Assembly: GCA_017560085.1 (NCBI GenBank)
Contig: JAFYPA010000027.1
Location: 1 to 64,000, forward strand
DNA from: Clostridia bacterium
GTDB lineage: Bacteria; Bacillota; Clostridia; Oscillospirales; CAG-382
DNA: 64,000 bases
Reading direction: 5' to 3'
Both the position numbers and the translations under genes were made by a program. How positions within the stretch are numbered: position 1 is the stretch's first letter; the number at the start of each line of letters is the position of its first letter. Shown here piece by piece: positions 16,185-26,126 of this stretch. The notes under the pieces are model-generated. The model made no database searches. It had not been told where the DNA came from and saw nothing but the letters and a program-made list of their open reading frames with translations.

Positions 16185-18284
16185 CAAGGATATAAACCCC
16201 GAAGAAACCGCCGTTGACAGCGAAAAGCTTTTCTCGGTACCATCACCGAAGGAAACAGTGCATTTATCTCTCGTAATTTCCTTTATAACGCCCTCTCCGT
16301 ATCTTCTATGAATTACGGATTTTCCTGCCGAAAGCTGCGATATATCCGTTTTTTTACCCTTTCCGAAGAAGGATGCCCCTTTTTCCGTATCCTTCCGTGA
16401 TGACTCAAAGAGACTTGCATCATATCGCATAAGCTCGGAAACAAAGGTGGAGCGGGGACTTGTTCTGCTGTTGAAGTCGGAGGCGTAGGCGGTTATTCTG
16501 ACACTTTTTCTCGCTCTTGTCACGGCGACGTAAAAGAGCCTTCGCTCCTCCTCAAGGGTTGCGATTTCGTTCTTCTGTGCTCTTGCGGGGTTTACAACGG
16601 AGGGGAATTCTCCGTCGCGGACGTCGATTATTATTACATTGTCGTACTCAAGTCCCTTGCTGGAATGCACCGTGGAAAGTATTATCGCATTTCCCTCGGG
16701 GCTTCTGCCCTTTCTTGTTACCTCACGCAGGAATTCAAGCTTTTTGTCAAAGGCAGACTTGCCACCGCAATCGGAGGCAAGCACCGTAAGAATTCCGATT
16801 TTGATGTCAATATCGGGGAAGCGCAAGTCAAGAAATCTTGCAAAGCTTGTGTTTCTGCAAAGCATATAAATGCCGTCCGAAACCCTTGTCCTTGACGCGC
16901 GCTCCATAGCACCCGAAAGCTCGTACACCCTTCTGTAGCGCTCGTCGCTCTGAGATATACACTCACGCATGGCAAAGGAAATGCTTTTGCCCTCGCTCCT
17001 TGCGTATTCCGTTATTTTGGTAATATCCGAATCGGTAAAGCCACAGCCGAGCCTTTTGGCTACCGTTGCAAAGCTCTCCTTGCTTCCACCGTATACCGCA
17101 TCAAGAAGCATCAGTATGTCCGAAACTCCTCTGTGCTCAAAGAAGGGACAGTCCGCCTCTCGGTAGCGATAGGGGATTTTCTGCTTTTCAAGGTTATCTA
17201 TAATGATAAGTGCGGAGTCGTTGTTACGGAAAAGCACCGCTGTGGTTTCGGTGTCCTTTACAACATCTTTGGCAATATTGCAAATCCAGCCGTACTGGTC
17301 GGCTCTTGTGGGGAAGCCCACCGTTTCTATGTCCTTGCCGTCAGGTCTTTCGGTATACATATGCTTTTCACGGCGTTCTCGGTTGTTTGATATAAGTCGG
17401 GAGGCGCGCTTTATAATATAGCCCGTGCTTCGGAAATTCTGCTCCATAAAGAGGATTTTCGCATTGTCATAGGCCTTCTCAAATGAAAGCAGAGCCTCGG
17501 GATACGCCGCACGGAAGCCGTAGATGCTCTGATCCTCGTCACCTACCACAAAGAGGTTACCGCTTGAGAGAAGTCTTATTATTTCGTGCTGAATTTTTGA
17601 TGTATCCTGCGCTTCGTCAACATTTATGTATGGGTATCTTCGTCTGAAGGAGTCAAGGATTTCGGGGTGAAGCTTCAGTATTTTAAGTGCAAACTCAAGC
17701 TGGTCGTCGTAGTCCATAAGCCTTCTTTTGCGCTTTTCGGCAAAATATGCACGGGCTACCGCCACAACATCGCATTTTATGTCGGTGTGTGAGGAAATTT
17801 CACTTATGTCAAGCATCATATTGCGAACATAGGTCATTGCGGTCATAATTTCGGATATATCTCCCGTTTCGGGGAATTTGCCCGTGACGGCTCTGAAGCA
17901 CTCGGAAAGAAGCTCGCTCTCGCCGCATTCGCCGTCGAAAAGCTCAAAGGCGGTCGTGCCCTTTATTCTTTCGTATTCTTTTATGATTATTGCGCAAATG
18001 CCGTGAATTGTCCTGAACTGAGGAACACCTTCGTCACCGAAATACGAGATATATCTCTCCCTCATATCACGGCAGGCGGCAACACTGTAGGTAAGAGTGA
18101 GTATTGACGAATACGGCACACCGAGGCACTTTATCATATAGCCGAGCCTTGACACTATAACCGTTGTCTTTCCGCTTCCGGGCACGGCAAGAAGAAGCGT
18201 GTTGCCCTCTGTACGAAGGACCGCTTCACTCTGGCTGTCGTTAAGTCTTATTCCGTATTTTTCCTTATATTCGGGAAATGTCAT
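16176..18284 (-). CDS. UvrD/Rep-type (superfamily 1) DNA helicase
   Basis: A 702-residue ATP-dependent 3'-5' helicase. Motifs in order: Walker A AVPGSGKTT (33-41), QNFRST, Walker B INVDEAQDTS, motif III VVGDEDQSIYGFRAA, the TVHSSKGLEYDNVIIID block and VAVTRARKSVRITA (motif VI). The C-terminal part ends in a small domain (VIHRRYGEGVIKEITRDKC) resembling the tail of PcrA/UvrD that binds RNA polymerase. Probably acts in repair or replication restart. It is short relative to PcrA (about 740). It follows the beta-helix gene on the same strand across a hairpin at 18302-18327 that may partly terminate transcription. Confidence 0.93.
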   Translation of the reverse strand: MTFPEYKEKYGIRLNDSQSEAVLRTEGNTLLLAVPGSGKTTVIVSRLGYMIKCLGVPYSSILTLTYSVAACRDMRERYISYFGDEGVPQFRTIHGICAIIIKEYERIKGTTAFELFDGECGESELLSECFRAVTGKFPETGDISEIMTAMTYVRNMMLDISEISSHTDIKCDVVAVARAYFAEKRKRRLMDYDDQLEFALKILKLHPEILDSFRRRYPYINVDEAQDTSKIQHEIIRLLSSGNLFVVGDEDQSIYGFRAAYPEALLSFEKAYDNAKILFMEQNFRSTGYIIKRASRLISNNRERREKHMYTERPDGKDIETVGFPTRADQYGWICNIAKDVVKDTETTAVLFRNNDSALIIIDNLEKQKIPYRYREADCPFFEHRGVSDILMLLDAVYGGSKESFATVAKRLGCGFTDSDITKITEYARSEGKSISFAMRECISQSDERYRRVYELSGAMERASRTRVSDGIYMLCRNTSFARFLDLRFPDIDIKIGILTVLASDCGGKSAFDKKLEFLREVTRKGRSPEGNAIILSTVHSSKGLEYDNVIIIDVRDGEFPSVVNPARAQKNEIATLEEERRLFYVAVTRARKSVRITAYASDFNSRTSPRSTFVSELMRYDASLFESSRKDTEKGASFFGKGKKTDISQLSAGKSVIHRRYGEGVIKEITRDKCTVSFGDGTEKSFSLSTAVSSGFISLKK

Positions 18285-18301
18285 ACTCTCTCCAAAATTA
18301 T

Positions 18302-18327
18302 GGGGTAGTACCTTTCGGTATTACCCC
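18302..18327. terminator. Hairpin between the beta-helix and helicase genes
   Basis: GGGGTAGTACC / GGTATTACCCC (18302-18312, 18317-18327). The following T-run is good on the plus strand (CTTTTCTTT) but weak on the minus strand, where the genes are, so it may attenuate rather than stop. Confidence 0.5.
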
Positions 18328-18338
18328 TTTTCTTTATG

Positions 18339-20459
18339 TTATATATTTTCTTTAAGATTGAACTGCTTTGCGGACTCAAGATTGGGGAACGCCGCCCACG
18401 CCGCAATGTCGTAGTATACGTCGGGATTTATCGGCTTTCCGTCCTTATCGAAGAAGTCCTCGCCCGTAACCGTACCGCAGTAGTAAAGATGAATCTGTGC
18501 AAAGCTTGCGGACTCGTCGGAGGCTACCGCTCTGATTACGGCTTCCGTCCACCTTCCGTCATCCGTAACGAAATTTATCGAGGTGCCCGAGCCGCCTCCG
18601 CTGTTCGTGCCGTATATGTCCTTCATGGAATAAAGCCTTGCCGCAGGCTCGGTTACCGTGTTGGAGCGCATAAGCACCTTGAAGTAAACCTTGGCGTCCG
18701 TAAGCGGTGCTTCGGGAAGGCTCATACAGTCAAGGAGCATATATGAGGGATGCTTTTCGGGAGTTATATGAATGTACTTCATGCCGTTTTCCTCGCATTT
18801 TTCCACTCTTTCGCAAGGGCGGTATGCGGCACAGATATCGCCCGCGTTTACGCTTCTTATATAGAAGGGCGGGAAAACCTCACGGCTTTCGGGAGCCTCG
18901 TCCTTGCGGGGCTTGAGCCTTTCGACATAGTCCTCGTCCGTTACCTCTGCGGTTTTGTTGCAGAAGCACTTGTATTCGTAATAGGGAATATTTTCCGTAA
19001 AGTAAACCTCGCCACTCTTGTCGCCCATAATATTTCTTACAACATCCTCGGTGTTTTCATCCGTCATATATGAGGTCGCACCGAATACGCCGAAGCGGTT
19101 GCCCACGCCCTGAATGTAGGTGTTACCCTCCATTTTGGGGTGATGCTTTTCATCGGGACAGTTGAGCTGAACGTTGTCGTATACGCTTCTGTCGAATATG
19201 CAATTCTTTATTCTGTAGTTGGTGAAGGGATTGTTTGATACACCCGTGGTTCCCGAGCGGATATTTTCCTGATTGTGTCCGTCGGGTCTGTCAGAGCCGA
19301 AGCCGAAGCCCGCTCTTCTGCAGATTGTGTTCTCGAAAAGAATGTCGTCTCCGCATCTTTCGAATTCGGGATTTGTTGAGAGGAAGTATTCAATGTTATA
19401 TACGTTATCAACAAGCACACAGTTTGTGTATCTTATATGCTCCATACGGCAATTGCTTCTTGAATGGAAGCTGTACTGATGGGTTACGCCCGCATCGTAG
19501 CACTGATAGATATAACAGTTGTCAATCACATAATTATCGCATCCGCCGTAAACCTCAACGCCGTTGCCGAAGCGAGTTGCGTGGTTACCCTTGGAGGCAT
19601 TGGCGTTATAGCCCTGAATTGAGCCGCCAATCCAGCCGATTTCGCAGTTTTTAACGATAAGATTTCTGACAGTACCCGCGGAAATACCGTGTGCTCCCGC
19701 GTGCTTTATGCAAAGGTTGTCGATTGTGATATCGTTACCTCCGATTCTTATGCCGTGGGTCTTTACATTGAACTCGATGGAATCAAACACCTTACCGGGG
19801 TTACCGTTATCGCATCTGAGGTAAAGAGGACCGGTTGCGACCTGAGCGTTTATCTCTTTTCCCGTAACAATGGAGTTTGCCGCGTGGAAATACTTGAAGT
19901 TGGCATCGAGTGCCTCGCGGTAGTCGTATATTTTTGTTTTGTCATATCTGCAAACGAAGGTCTTTCCGTCGCAGGAGGGAAGCTCCTTCTTTGCGTAGCA
20001 CTCACCGCCGTTGAAGAATATCGCACCGATGTCTGTAAGACCGGTATCGTAGTACTGCCATATAAGTGCGCCCGTTTCCTTGTTCTCGTAAACGAGGAAC
20101 CACTTTTCGGGGTCTGCACCGTTCTCGGGAGAGCCGCAGATTATCGGCTTTGCACCCTTGCCGTAGGCGGAATATGTAACTCCCGATCTTGCCGTAAAGG
20201 GAGTTCTCCACATATCGCCCCTGCGAAGAAGGATACCGTCCCCGTCCTTAGCCTTAACCGTAGCCGCTCTTATACTCTTAAGAGGAGCATTCTCCGAAAG
20301 ACCGTCATTGGCATCATCGCCGTCTGCGGAAACATAATAAAGTGTCCCCGTAACGCCCGAATAATCACTCTCTGTACCGCGGATTTCCGCAATTCTCTTT
20401 TCCTCAATAACATCAAGCTCGGCAATTTTTACTTTAGCCTTCTCAAAATCAAATACCAT
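18339..20459 (-). CDS. Parallel beta-helix protein without signal peptide or SLH domains
   Basis: A 706-residue protein. After a short acidic N-terminal linker (KIAELDVIEEKRIAEIRG) come the DUF1565-like opening YYVSADGDDANDG, a long right-handed beta-helix (about 40-500; the repeats include YIYQCYDAGVTHQYS) and a C-terminal jelly-roll-like domain (about 540-700) ending WAAFPNLESAKQFNL. The same linker, helix and C-terminal domain occur in the 1428-residue protein at 59.5-63.8 kb. The 921-residue neighbour shares the linker and helix only. Unlike both, this one has no export signal, so it is predicted to be cytoplasmic, or is a truncated derivative. Start ATG at 20459 with AGGGGTG upstream. 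Likely a polysaccharide lyase or hydrolase; no catalytic residues identified. Confidence 0.75.
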   Translation of the reverse strand: MVFDFEKAKVKIAELDVIEEKRIAEIRGTESDYSGVTGTLYYVSADGDDANDGLSENAPLKSIRAATVKAKDGDGILLRRGDMWRTPFTARSGVTYSAYGKGAKPIICGSPENGADPEKWFLVYENKETGALIWQYYDTGLTDIGAIFFNGGECYAKKELPSCDGKTFVCRYDKTKIYDYREALDANFKYFHAANSIVTGKEINAQVATGPLYLRCDNGNPGKVFDSIEFNVKTHGIRIGGNDITIDNLCIKHAGAHGISAGTVRNLIVKNCEIGWIGGSIQGYNANASKGNHATRFGNGVEVYGGCDNYVIDNCYIYQCYDAGVTHQYSFHSRSNCRMEHIRYTNCVLVDNVYNIEYFLSTNPEFERCGDDILFENTICRRAGFGFGSDRPDGHNQENIRSGTTGVSNNPFTNYRIKNCIFDRSVYDNVQLNCPDEKHHPKMEGNTYIQGVGNRFGVFGATSYMTDENTEDVVRNIMGDKSGEVYFTENIPYYEYKCFCNKTAEVTDEDYVERLKPRKDEAPESREVFPPFYIRSVNAGDICAAYRPCERVEKCEENGMKYIHITPEKHPSYMLLDCMSLPEAPLTDAKVYFKVLMRSNTVTEPAARLYSMKDIYGTNSGGGSGTSINFVTDDGRWTEAVIRAVASDESASFAQIHLYYCGTVTGEDFFDKDGKPINPDVYYDIAAWAAFPNLESAKQFNLKENI

Positions 20460-20498
20460 AACCAACACCCCTATGTGTATAATTTAAATTCAAATGAA

Positions 20499-20590
20499 GA
20501 TTGCGAAGCAATCAACCTCAATTCCGAATTCCCAGACCGCGAAGACCGTAAATGGTCTTGGAGGTCTTTATTCCGAATTCCGAATTTCAA
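20499..20590 (+). repeat. Hairpin plus heptamer arrays AATTCCG
   Basis: Hairpin GATTGC-gaa-GCAATC (20499-20513), the AACCTC link, then AATTCCG units (20520-20533). After an AGACC...GGTCT hairpin there are further units ATTCCGA, ATTCCGA, ATTTCAA (20570-20590). It fills the gap between two paralogous beta-helix genes. Confidence 0.8.
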
Positions 20591-20592
20591 AT

Positions 20593-23358
20593 TTACTTCC
20601 TGTCACTATCCGTAACGGGATACTTCTTCATCTCGGGATACTCATAAACATAGTAAGGAATATATTCCACGAAATAAATCTCTGCCGTCTTGTCCTTCAG
20701 TATGTTCTTTGCAAGCTCGGGAGCATCAAGCTTCATATTTGCCGAGCCGAAGTACGCAAAGGAATAGAAGCCGTTGCCGACGCCCTGAATGTAGGTATTG
20801 CCGGAAAGCTCGGGTGTCCATTCGGCTCTGTCCGTGATTGCACCGATAAGCTGGTATACGGAGCGGTCAAAAATATTGTTTACTATTCTGTAGTTGTTGA
20901 AGGGATTGTTTCTGTCGCTGGAGCGGATGTGTCTCTGGTTGTGTCCGTCGGGACGGAATGAGCCGAAGCCGAAGCCCGCTCTTCTCATAAGGTTGGAGTC
21001 AAAGAGGATGTTGTTGCCCTCACGGGTGTATATTTCCTCGTCGTCCGTACTCAAAAAGTACTCTATGCTGTATACGCACTCGGTAATTACGTTGTTGGAG
21101 TAGGTTACGTCGTTCATTATGCATTCGCCCTTGGAGAGCTGAGAATACTGATGTGTAACGCCCGCATCATAGCACTGGTAAATGTAGCAATTGTCTATGA
21201 TATAGGTCTGGCATCCGCCGTAAACCTCGATACCGTTACCGAGTCTTGTTGCGGTACGCTTTGTGTTGCCATTGGCGGTATAGCCCTGAATGGAGCCGCC
21301 TATCCAGCCTACCTCGCAGTTTGTAACCACAAGATTCTTGATTGTACCTGCGGAAATTCCGTGTACGCCCGTGTACATAAGGCAGAGGTTATCAATGGTT
21401 ACATTATCCCTCGCGGCAATGCAGGAGCCTCTTGTGTTAAGCTCGATGGAGGAGAATACCTTACCGGGGTTACCGCTGTCGCATCTGAGATAAAGAGGTC
21501 CTACGGATTTTGTAATATCAATATAGTCGCCGATAGTGGAGTTCTTTGTAACAACCGAATTTGCCGCGTGGAAGAATTCGAGGTCCTTGTCAAGCTGAAC
21601 CTTGTAGTCGTAGGGTGTACGCTGGTCAACGGGAAGATTTTCCTGACCTCTTACATAGAAATCACCACCAACGCAAGAAGGTACCTCCTTCATCGCAAAG
21701 CCCTCGCCGTCGTTGAATACAAGCGTACCGACATCAAGAAGGTCTTCACGGTAGAATTTCCAGATGAGTGCGCCCGTTTCCTTGTCCTCGTAGTCAAGCA
21801 CCCACTTGTTCTGGTATGCGGCGTTTTCGGGAGAGCCGTAAATCTTGGGCTTATTGCCGTAGCCGTATGCGGTATATGTAACGCCCGAAACCGCAGTAAA
21901 TCTCTCACGCCAGAGACCGCCTCGCTCGAGAAGAAGCACATCGCCGCTCTTTACCATACTGTTACCCTTTGTGATGGTACGCACGGGATAATCCTCAGAG
22001 CCGTCGTTGGAGTCGTCGCCTCTTTCGGAAACATATATTTTCTTGCCCTTGATTCCGGATATATCCATACTCTGAGTCAGTCTTATATCGTTTATTCTCT
22101 GCTCTTCAAGCACATCAAGCTCAAGTACCTTCGCATCGCCCGCCTCTGTGTCGTAAAGGAAGCCCTCGCCGAGCTTTTCTATAAGCATATCAATGGGATT
22201 CTGGCAGGCAAAGGTCCACTTGCCCGAATCGTCCGATGCATGGTCGAAGGATGCCTCGGCAATTTCCGCAAAATAGGGGCTTGTTCTTTCAACATCAAGA
22301 TAAAGAATGAAAATATCACCCGGAATATCATCCTCATCAACAAGCGCACCGCGAAGCTGATTGAGTATCATTGCGGCATCTATTCTTGTAAGCTCGTCCG
22401 TATCCTTTGCGGGGAAAACGGTACCGTTATCCGGATTGAATGCACCGTCCAGATTAGCGACGATACCCGTATTTATTATAAGCTTTGCAAATTCCGAGCG
22501 GTTTACCGTCTTATCGGGGTAAAGCTTGTCTCCGAAGAAGTCGAGATAGCCTCTTTCCTGAAGGAAGCCTACGTATTTTGCAAACCATTCGTCGCCCTTT
22601 ACGTCATCAAAATCGGGAGTTCCCGAAATGCTGTCCTCACCTGCCATGCAGGATGCAACCATCTTGCAGATTTCCGCTCTTGTTACGACCTTACCGGGCT
22701 TGAAGGTGCCGTCCTCGTAGCCGTCAAGGAATGCGTTTCTGTAGTTGAGTGTGGGCTTTTCCGCAAAGAAGATTATCTTGCTTACGTAAAATCTGTCGTC
22801 TGCGGAAAGCACGGAAAGTCTCGATGTTGTGCCGAAGGGACGGAAATGCATCTGCTTAAGGTTGTAGTTTGTCGCCTCGGGATTCAGATATTTCTCTACC
22901 TCCGTAAAATCAAAAAGCATAATATCCCACTGATTTGCCTTGAGTATTCGGGGAGCCGTGCCGTAGATTCTCTTTGTAACCACATTTCCGTTTGTGAGAA
23001 TATCCGCTTCCATACGGACCCTCATCGGATTTTTCGACTTGTAGTAATACTCATATGCGACATAGTGGTATTTACGAAGGTCTATTCCCGCGGATGAGTA
23101 GGAAAAGCCGTCAACGGAAATATACTTCGCACCCGTTCCCGAAGGATTCGGAGTAATCTCAACAACACGTCTGCCGTCGAGGGTTGTCTTTTGGAGAGAA
23201 GCGGAATTTGTGCCGTTTACTATGCCGTTGGCGTAGTCGGGGAAGTCAAGCGTGATTATGCTTCTGTCGTCCGTTTCCTCCTCTGCGGCAAGGGCAAAAA
23301 GACCTGTGGTGAGCATCATTGTAAGCATCAGAATAAGTATACGGCTTAATTTTTTCAT
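20593..23358 (-). CDS. SLH-anchored surface protein with parallel beta-helix
   Basis: A 921-residue exported protein. A signal peptide (MKKLSRILILML...LFALAAEEE, cleavage near residue 25) precedes an N-terminal beta-sandwich-like domain (about 35-205), three S-layer homology repeats (about 207-385; NAFLDGYEDGTFKPGKVVTRAE, DDVKGDEWFAKY), an acidic linker, the DUF1565-like strand KIYVSERGDDSNDG and a right-handed beta-helix to the C-terminus. SLH domains bind pyruvylated secondary wall polymer, placing the helix on the cell surface; such helices commonly bind or cleave pectin-like glycans. It lacks the C-terminal domain of its paralogues. Promoter at 23425-23453. Confidence 0.85.
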   Translation of the reverse strand: MKKLSRILILMLTMMLTTGLFALAAEEETDDRSIITLDFPDYANGIVNGTNSASLQKTTLDGRRVVEITPNPSGTGAKYISVDGFSYSSAGIDLRKYHYVAYEYYYKSKNPMRVRMEADILTNGNVVTKRIYGTAPRILKANQWDIMLFDFTEVEKYLNPEATNYNLKQMHFRPFGTTSRLSVLSADDRFYVSKIIFFAEKPTLNYRNAFLDGYEDGTFKPGKVVTRAEICKMVASCMAGEDSISGTPDFDDVKGDEWFAKYVGFLQERGYLDFFGDKLYPDKTVNRSEFAKLIINTGIVANLDGAFNPDNGTVFPAKDTDELTRIDAAMILNQLRGALVDEDDIPGDIFILYLDVERTSPYFAEIAEASFDHASDDSGKWTFACQNPIDMLIEKLGEGFLYDTEAGDAKVLELDVLEEQRINDIRLTQSMDISGIKGKKIYVSERGDDSNDGSEDYPVRTITKGNSMVKSGDVLLLERGGLWRERFTAVSGVTYTAYGYGNKPKIYGSPENAAYQNKWVLDYEDKETGALIWKFYREDLLDVGTLVFNDGEGFAMKEVPSCVGGDFYVRGQENLPVDQRTPYDYKVQLDKDLEFFHAANSVVTKNSTIGDYIDITKSVGPLYLRCDSGNPGKVFSSIELNTRGSCIAARDNVTIDNLCLMYTGVHGISAGTIKNLVVTNCEVGWIGGSIQGYTANGNTKRTATRLGNGIEVYGGCQTYIIDNCYIYQCYDAGVTHQYSQLSKGECIMNDVTYSNNVITECVYSIEYFLSTDDEEIYTREGNNILFDSNLMRRAGFGFGSFRPDGHNQRHIRSSDRNNPFNNYRIVNNIFDRSVYQLIGAITDRAEWTPELSGNTYIQGVGNGFYSFAYFGSANMKLDAPELAKNILKDKTAEIYFVEYIPYYVYEYPEMKKYPVTDSDRK

Positions 23359-23424
23359 GTAAAAATCCTCTCATTGGTATAAAATTATATAAAAAGAAAA
23401 ATTCGCAGATATATATACATTATA

Positions 23425-23453
23425 ATTATGCACTATTTTTACCGTAAAGTCAA
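23425..23453 (-). promoter_or_regulatory. Promoter of the SLH/beta-helix gene
   Basis: TTGACT (23448-23453) and CATAAT (23425-23430) on the minus strand, 17-bp spacer. Confidence 0.65.
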
Positions 23454-23533
23454 TAGCAAAATAAGATAATATATATCATATTTTACTAAATATCCGATGA
23501 ATTTTCCTTGTTTTTCCCACGGGGGACATAATA

Positions 23534-23562
23534 TTGACAGAAAGAGCCTTTTGTAGTATAAT
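23534..23562 (+). promoter_or_regulatory. Sigma-A promoter of the GNAT gene
   Basis: TTGACA (23534-23539) and TATAAT (23557-23562), 17-bp spacer: full consensus hexamers. Confidence 0.9.
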
Positions 23563-23592
23563 ATCCCCAAACAAACCGAAAGGTAAAAAGCT

Positions 23593-24372
23593 ATGACATA
23601 CAGACAGATACTTGACATCGCAATGGAACAGTCCGCCATAGACAGCGGATGCGACAAGGCCGACTTTGAAAGCGGTAAAAACAAGGTCGTAAAATCAAAA
23701 AAGGACGAAAGAGCGAGAAAATATCTCTCCCTGCCCTTTATCCTTGACATAACAACATACGGAAACGGCGTTGTTGCAAGTGCCTCAGAGGAGCTTTGCG
23801 ATATTGCCGATAAATATATCAACAGCTACACACCCTATCATCTTTTCGAAACGCCGAATATTCACGTTCTTTCGGATGCTCTTCGCAAAAGAGGTGCGGA
23901 TGTCTGCTTTATGGCGGAGTACTGGCTTCCGACATCGGAAAATCTGCCCGTATTCCAATGCGATTACACCCTTAAGGTGCTCACTCCCGACGATTTTTCA
24001 GATTTGTATACGCCCGAATGGAGCAACGCACTCTGCCGCGAGAGAAGTCATCTTGACAAAATTGCCGTCGGTGCATACGACAACGGAAAGCTTATAGCTC
24101 TTGCAGGTGCTTCCGCAGACTGTGAGGATATGTGGCAGATCGGCATTGATGTTCTTCCCGAATACAGACGAAGAGGTCTTGCCTGCACACTGACAACCTC
24201 GCTTGCAAGAGAGATTTTCGCTCTCGGAAAGGTGCCCTTTTACTGCTGTGCGTGGTCAAACATAGCCTCCGCAAGAAATGCCGTCAAGAGCGGATTTTCT
24301 CCCGCGTGGGCTGAAATTACAGCAAAAAAACTTGAATTCATAGACGAAATCAACGGCAACCGCACTCTGTAA
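23593..24372 (+). CDS. GNAT-family N-acetyltransferase
   Basis: A 259-residue protein with a C-terminal GNAT domain. The acetyl-CoA loop is IGIDVLPEYRRRGLACTLT (pattern V-x-x-x-x-R-x-x-G-x-A), followed by the usual NIASARNAVKSGF segment. The N-terminal 110 residues are an extra region seen in some clostridial GNAT proteins. It acetylates an amine with acetyl-CoA; the acceptor is unknown. A consensus promoter precedes it and the CLC gene follows from its own promoter. Confidence 0.87.
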   Translation: MTYRQILDIAMEQSAIDSGCDKADFESGKNKVVKSKKDERARKYLSLPFILDITTYGNGVVASASEELCDIADKYINSYTPYHLFETPNIHVLSDALRKRGADVCFMAEYWLPTSENLPVFQCDYTLKVLTPDDFSDLYTPEWSNALCRERSHLDKIAVGAYDNGKLIALAGASADCEDMWQIGIDVLPEYRRRGLACTLTTSLAREIFALGKVPFYCCAWSNIASARNAVKSGFSPAWAEITAKKLEFIDEINGNRTL

Positions 24373-24409
24373 AGACGGCATAAAAAACAAGCAGTTCCCA
24401 TCTTTGCGG

Positions 24410-24438
24410 TTGACAAATTGCATTTTCGGGTTTATAAT
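24410..24438 (+). promoter_or_regulatory. Sigma-A promoter of the CLC gene
   Basis: TTGACA (24410-24415) and TATAAT (24433-24438), 17-bp spacer, full consensus. This places the real translation start downstream of it. Confidence 0.9.
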
Positions 24439-24472
24439 ATCTTTCGCAAAAAACAAAAGAAGGTTTACTATA

Positions 24473-26056
24473 TTGAAAAAATACGACTATATCGACTATT
24501 TGTCAGGCTCCCTGCCCTGCATCCTGATTTGTGCTCTGTGCGGATGCGTTACGGGGGCTGTGATTTTTCTTTTCAGATACGCCTCTAGATATATTGAGGA
24601 TGTTTCGCAGTATCTTTATTCCGTGTCAAAATCTTCGGCTCTGCGGGTTATCGCCGTGTTTGCAGTTGCCGTTCTGCTTGCGCTCACAATGGCTTATCTC
24701 CATAAGAAACTCCCCGAGGTCAAGGGTGGCGGTATTCCACGAAGCGAGGGCATTATGCGAGGACTTCTCCCCTTCCGTGCACTGAGCACGCTTATCGGTA
24801 CGGTTATCGGAAGCTTCATCAGCTTTTTCTGCGGTGTCCCCGTGGGAAGTGAAGGTCCTGCGGTGCTTATAGGCACCTGTCTCGGAGGGATATGCACAAA
24901 AAAGACAAAAAACAGACTCGCCATTGACAGATATGTTATGTCCGGCGGTGCGGGTGCGGGCTTTGCCGTGGCTACGGGTGCTCCCCTTTCTGCGATGCTC
25001 TTTACTCTCGAGGAGATTCACAGAAGATTTACGCCTATGCTTGTTATGGCTGTTTCCGCATCAATTGTCTGCTCGACGGTTGTCAACAGAGCACTTTGCA
25101 CTCTTGCGGGAATAAGTCCGAGTCTTTTCGGCTTTTCCATAAAGTCCGACTTCGAGCTTTCCCACGTGGGATATCTTATACTCGGCGGAATAATCATTGC
25201 CGTTGCGGTTGGAATTTTCGACAAGTCCCTTGCCCTTTTCAAGAGATTCTCGAGATTCGCAAGCGGAGTTGTTTCTCCCACAGCAAAGCTTATAATCATT
25301 TTCGTAATCGTTGCCGCAATGGGGCTCTTCTTCAACGAGGGCATTTACAGCGGTCATCACATAATAGAGGAAATCATCCACGAGGACAAGACTCTTCTGT
25401 TTCTACTCGCAATCTTTGCACTCCGACTTGCCATGATGCTTCTTGTAACGGACTGCGGAGCGACGGGCGGTATCTTTATTCCGACCCTTGCAATAGGCGT
25501 TCTTGCGGGCGCTGTTGCAACTGAGCTTATGATTTATCTCGGCTTCCCGAGTGAATATGCCTCCGCAACGATACTTCTCGGAATGTGTGCCTTCCTCGGC
25601 GGTACTCTGCGAGCTCCCTTCACCGCCTGCGTGCTGTTTGCCGAGCTTACGGGAAGCTTTACCGACTTTTTCTACGTTTCCATTGCCGTATTTACGGTAA
25701 ACATCATAACGGAAATCCTCGCTCAGGAGTCCTTCTACGACACGGTGCTTGAGCACACGGTGAGAAAGCAGAACAGAAATCTCTGCTTCGAGACGGAATA
25801 CTACACAATGACGGTCAGCCGTAAAAGCTTTGTCTGCGGTAAAACCGTCCGCGATGTAATGTGGCCATACTTCTGCGTTGTTCTTTCCGTGGAGCACAAG
25901 ACCGACTACAGAGATGCCTGCTTTAACGACGGCGAAAAGCGGCTTCACGAGGGCGACATCATAAAGGTGAGAGTCCGCTACACAGACAAAAAAGCGGTGC
26001 TTGACAGACTTTCCGCTCTTGTGGGAAACAGCGATTTTATTCGTGAAGAGCAATAA
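24473..26056 (+). CDS. CLC-family chloride channel or Cl-/H+ antiporter with C-terminal RCK_C-like domain
   Basis: A 527-residue membrane protein. The three CLC selectivity segments are present: GGGIP (85-89), GSEGP (125-129, Glu127 being the gating glutamate) and GGIFIP. LFTLEEIHRRF around residues 177-186 provides a glutamate at the position used for proton transfer in CLC antiporters, favouring Cl-/H+ exchange over a channel. The last 80 residues resemble the TrkA-C/RCK_C ligand-binding domain (GKTVRDVMWPYFCVVLSV). The TTG start at 24473 is chosen because the longer frame runs into the promoter and AGAAGG lies upstream. Function: probably acid resistance or anion homeostasis. Confidence 0.9.
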   Translation: MKKYDYIDYLSGSLPCILICALCGCVTGAVIFLFRYASRYIEDVSQYLYSVSKSSALRVIAVFAVAVLLALTMAYLHKKLPEVKGGGIPRSEGIMRGLLPFRALSTLIGTVIGSFISFFCGVPVGSEGPAVLIGTCLGGICTKKTKNRLAIDRYVMSGGAGAGFAVATGAPLSAMLFTLEEIHRRFTPMLVMAVSASIVCSTVVNRALCTLAGISPSLFGFSIKSDFELSHVGYLILGGIIIAVAVGIFDKSLALFKRFSRFASGVVSPTAKLIIIFVIVAAMGLFFNEGIYSGHHIIEEIIHEDKTLLFLLAIFALRLAMMLLVTDCGATGGIFIPTLAIGVLAGAVATELMIYLGFPSEYASATILLGMCAFLGGTLRAPFTACVLFAELTGSFTDFFYVSIAVFTVNIITEILAQESFYDTVLEHTVRKQNRNLCFETEYYTMTVSRKSFVCGKTVRDVMWPYFCVVLSVEHKTDYRDACFNDGEKRLHEGDIIKVRVRYTDKKAVLDRLSALVGNSDFIREEQ

Positions 26057-26061
26057 AAAAC

Positions 26062-26100
26062 AAAGCCTTGACTTTTGGGAAACCGAAGTCAAGGCTTTAA
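26062..26100. terminator. Intrinsic terminator between convergent genes
   Basis: Stem AAAGCCTTGACTT (26062-26074) / AAGTCAAGGCTTT (26086-26098). It serves the CLC gene and the end of the manA operon. Confidence 0.85.
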
Positions 26101-26126
26101 TTATGCAATTTTTACTTACACGGAAA

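Noticed and set aside
21151-23097. 648-aa open frame on the plus strand opposite the SLH gene
   Set aside because: It is antisense to a clear exported protein, is Cys/Val-rich in the way of a complementary-frame shadow, and has no domain and no ribosome site.
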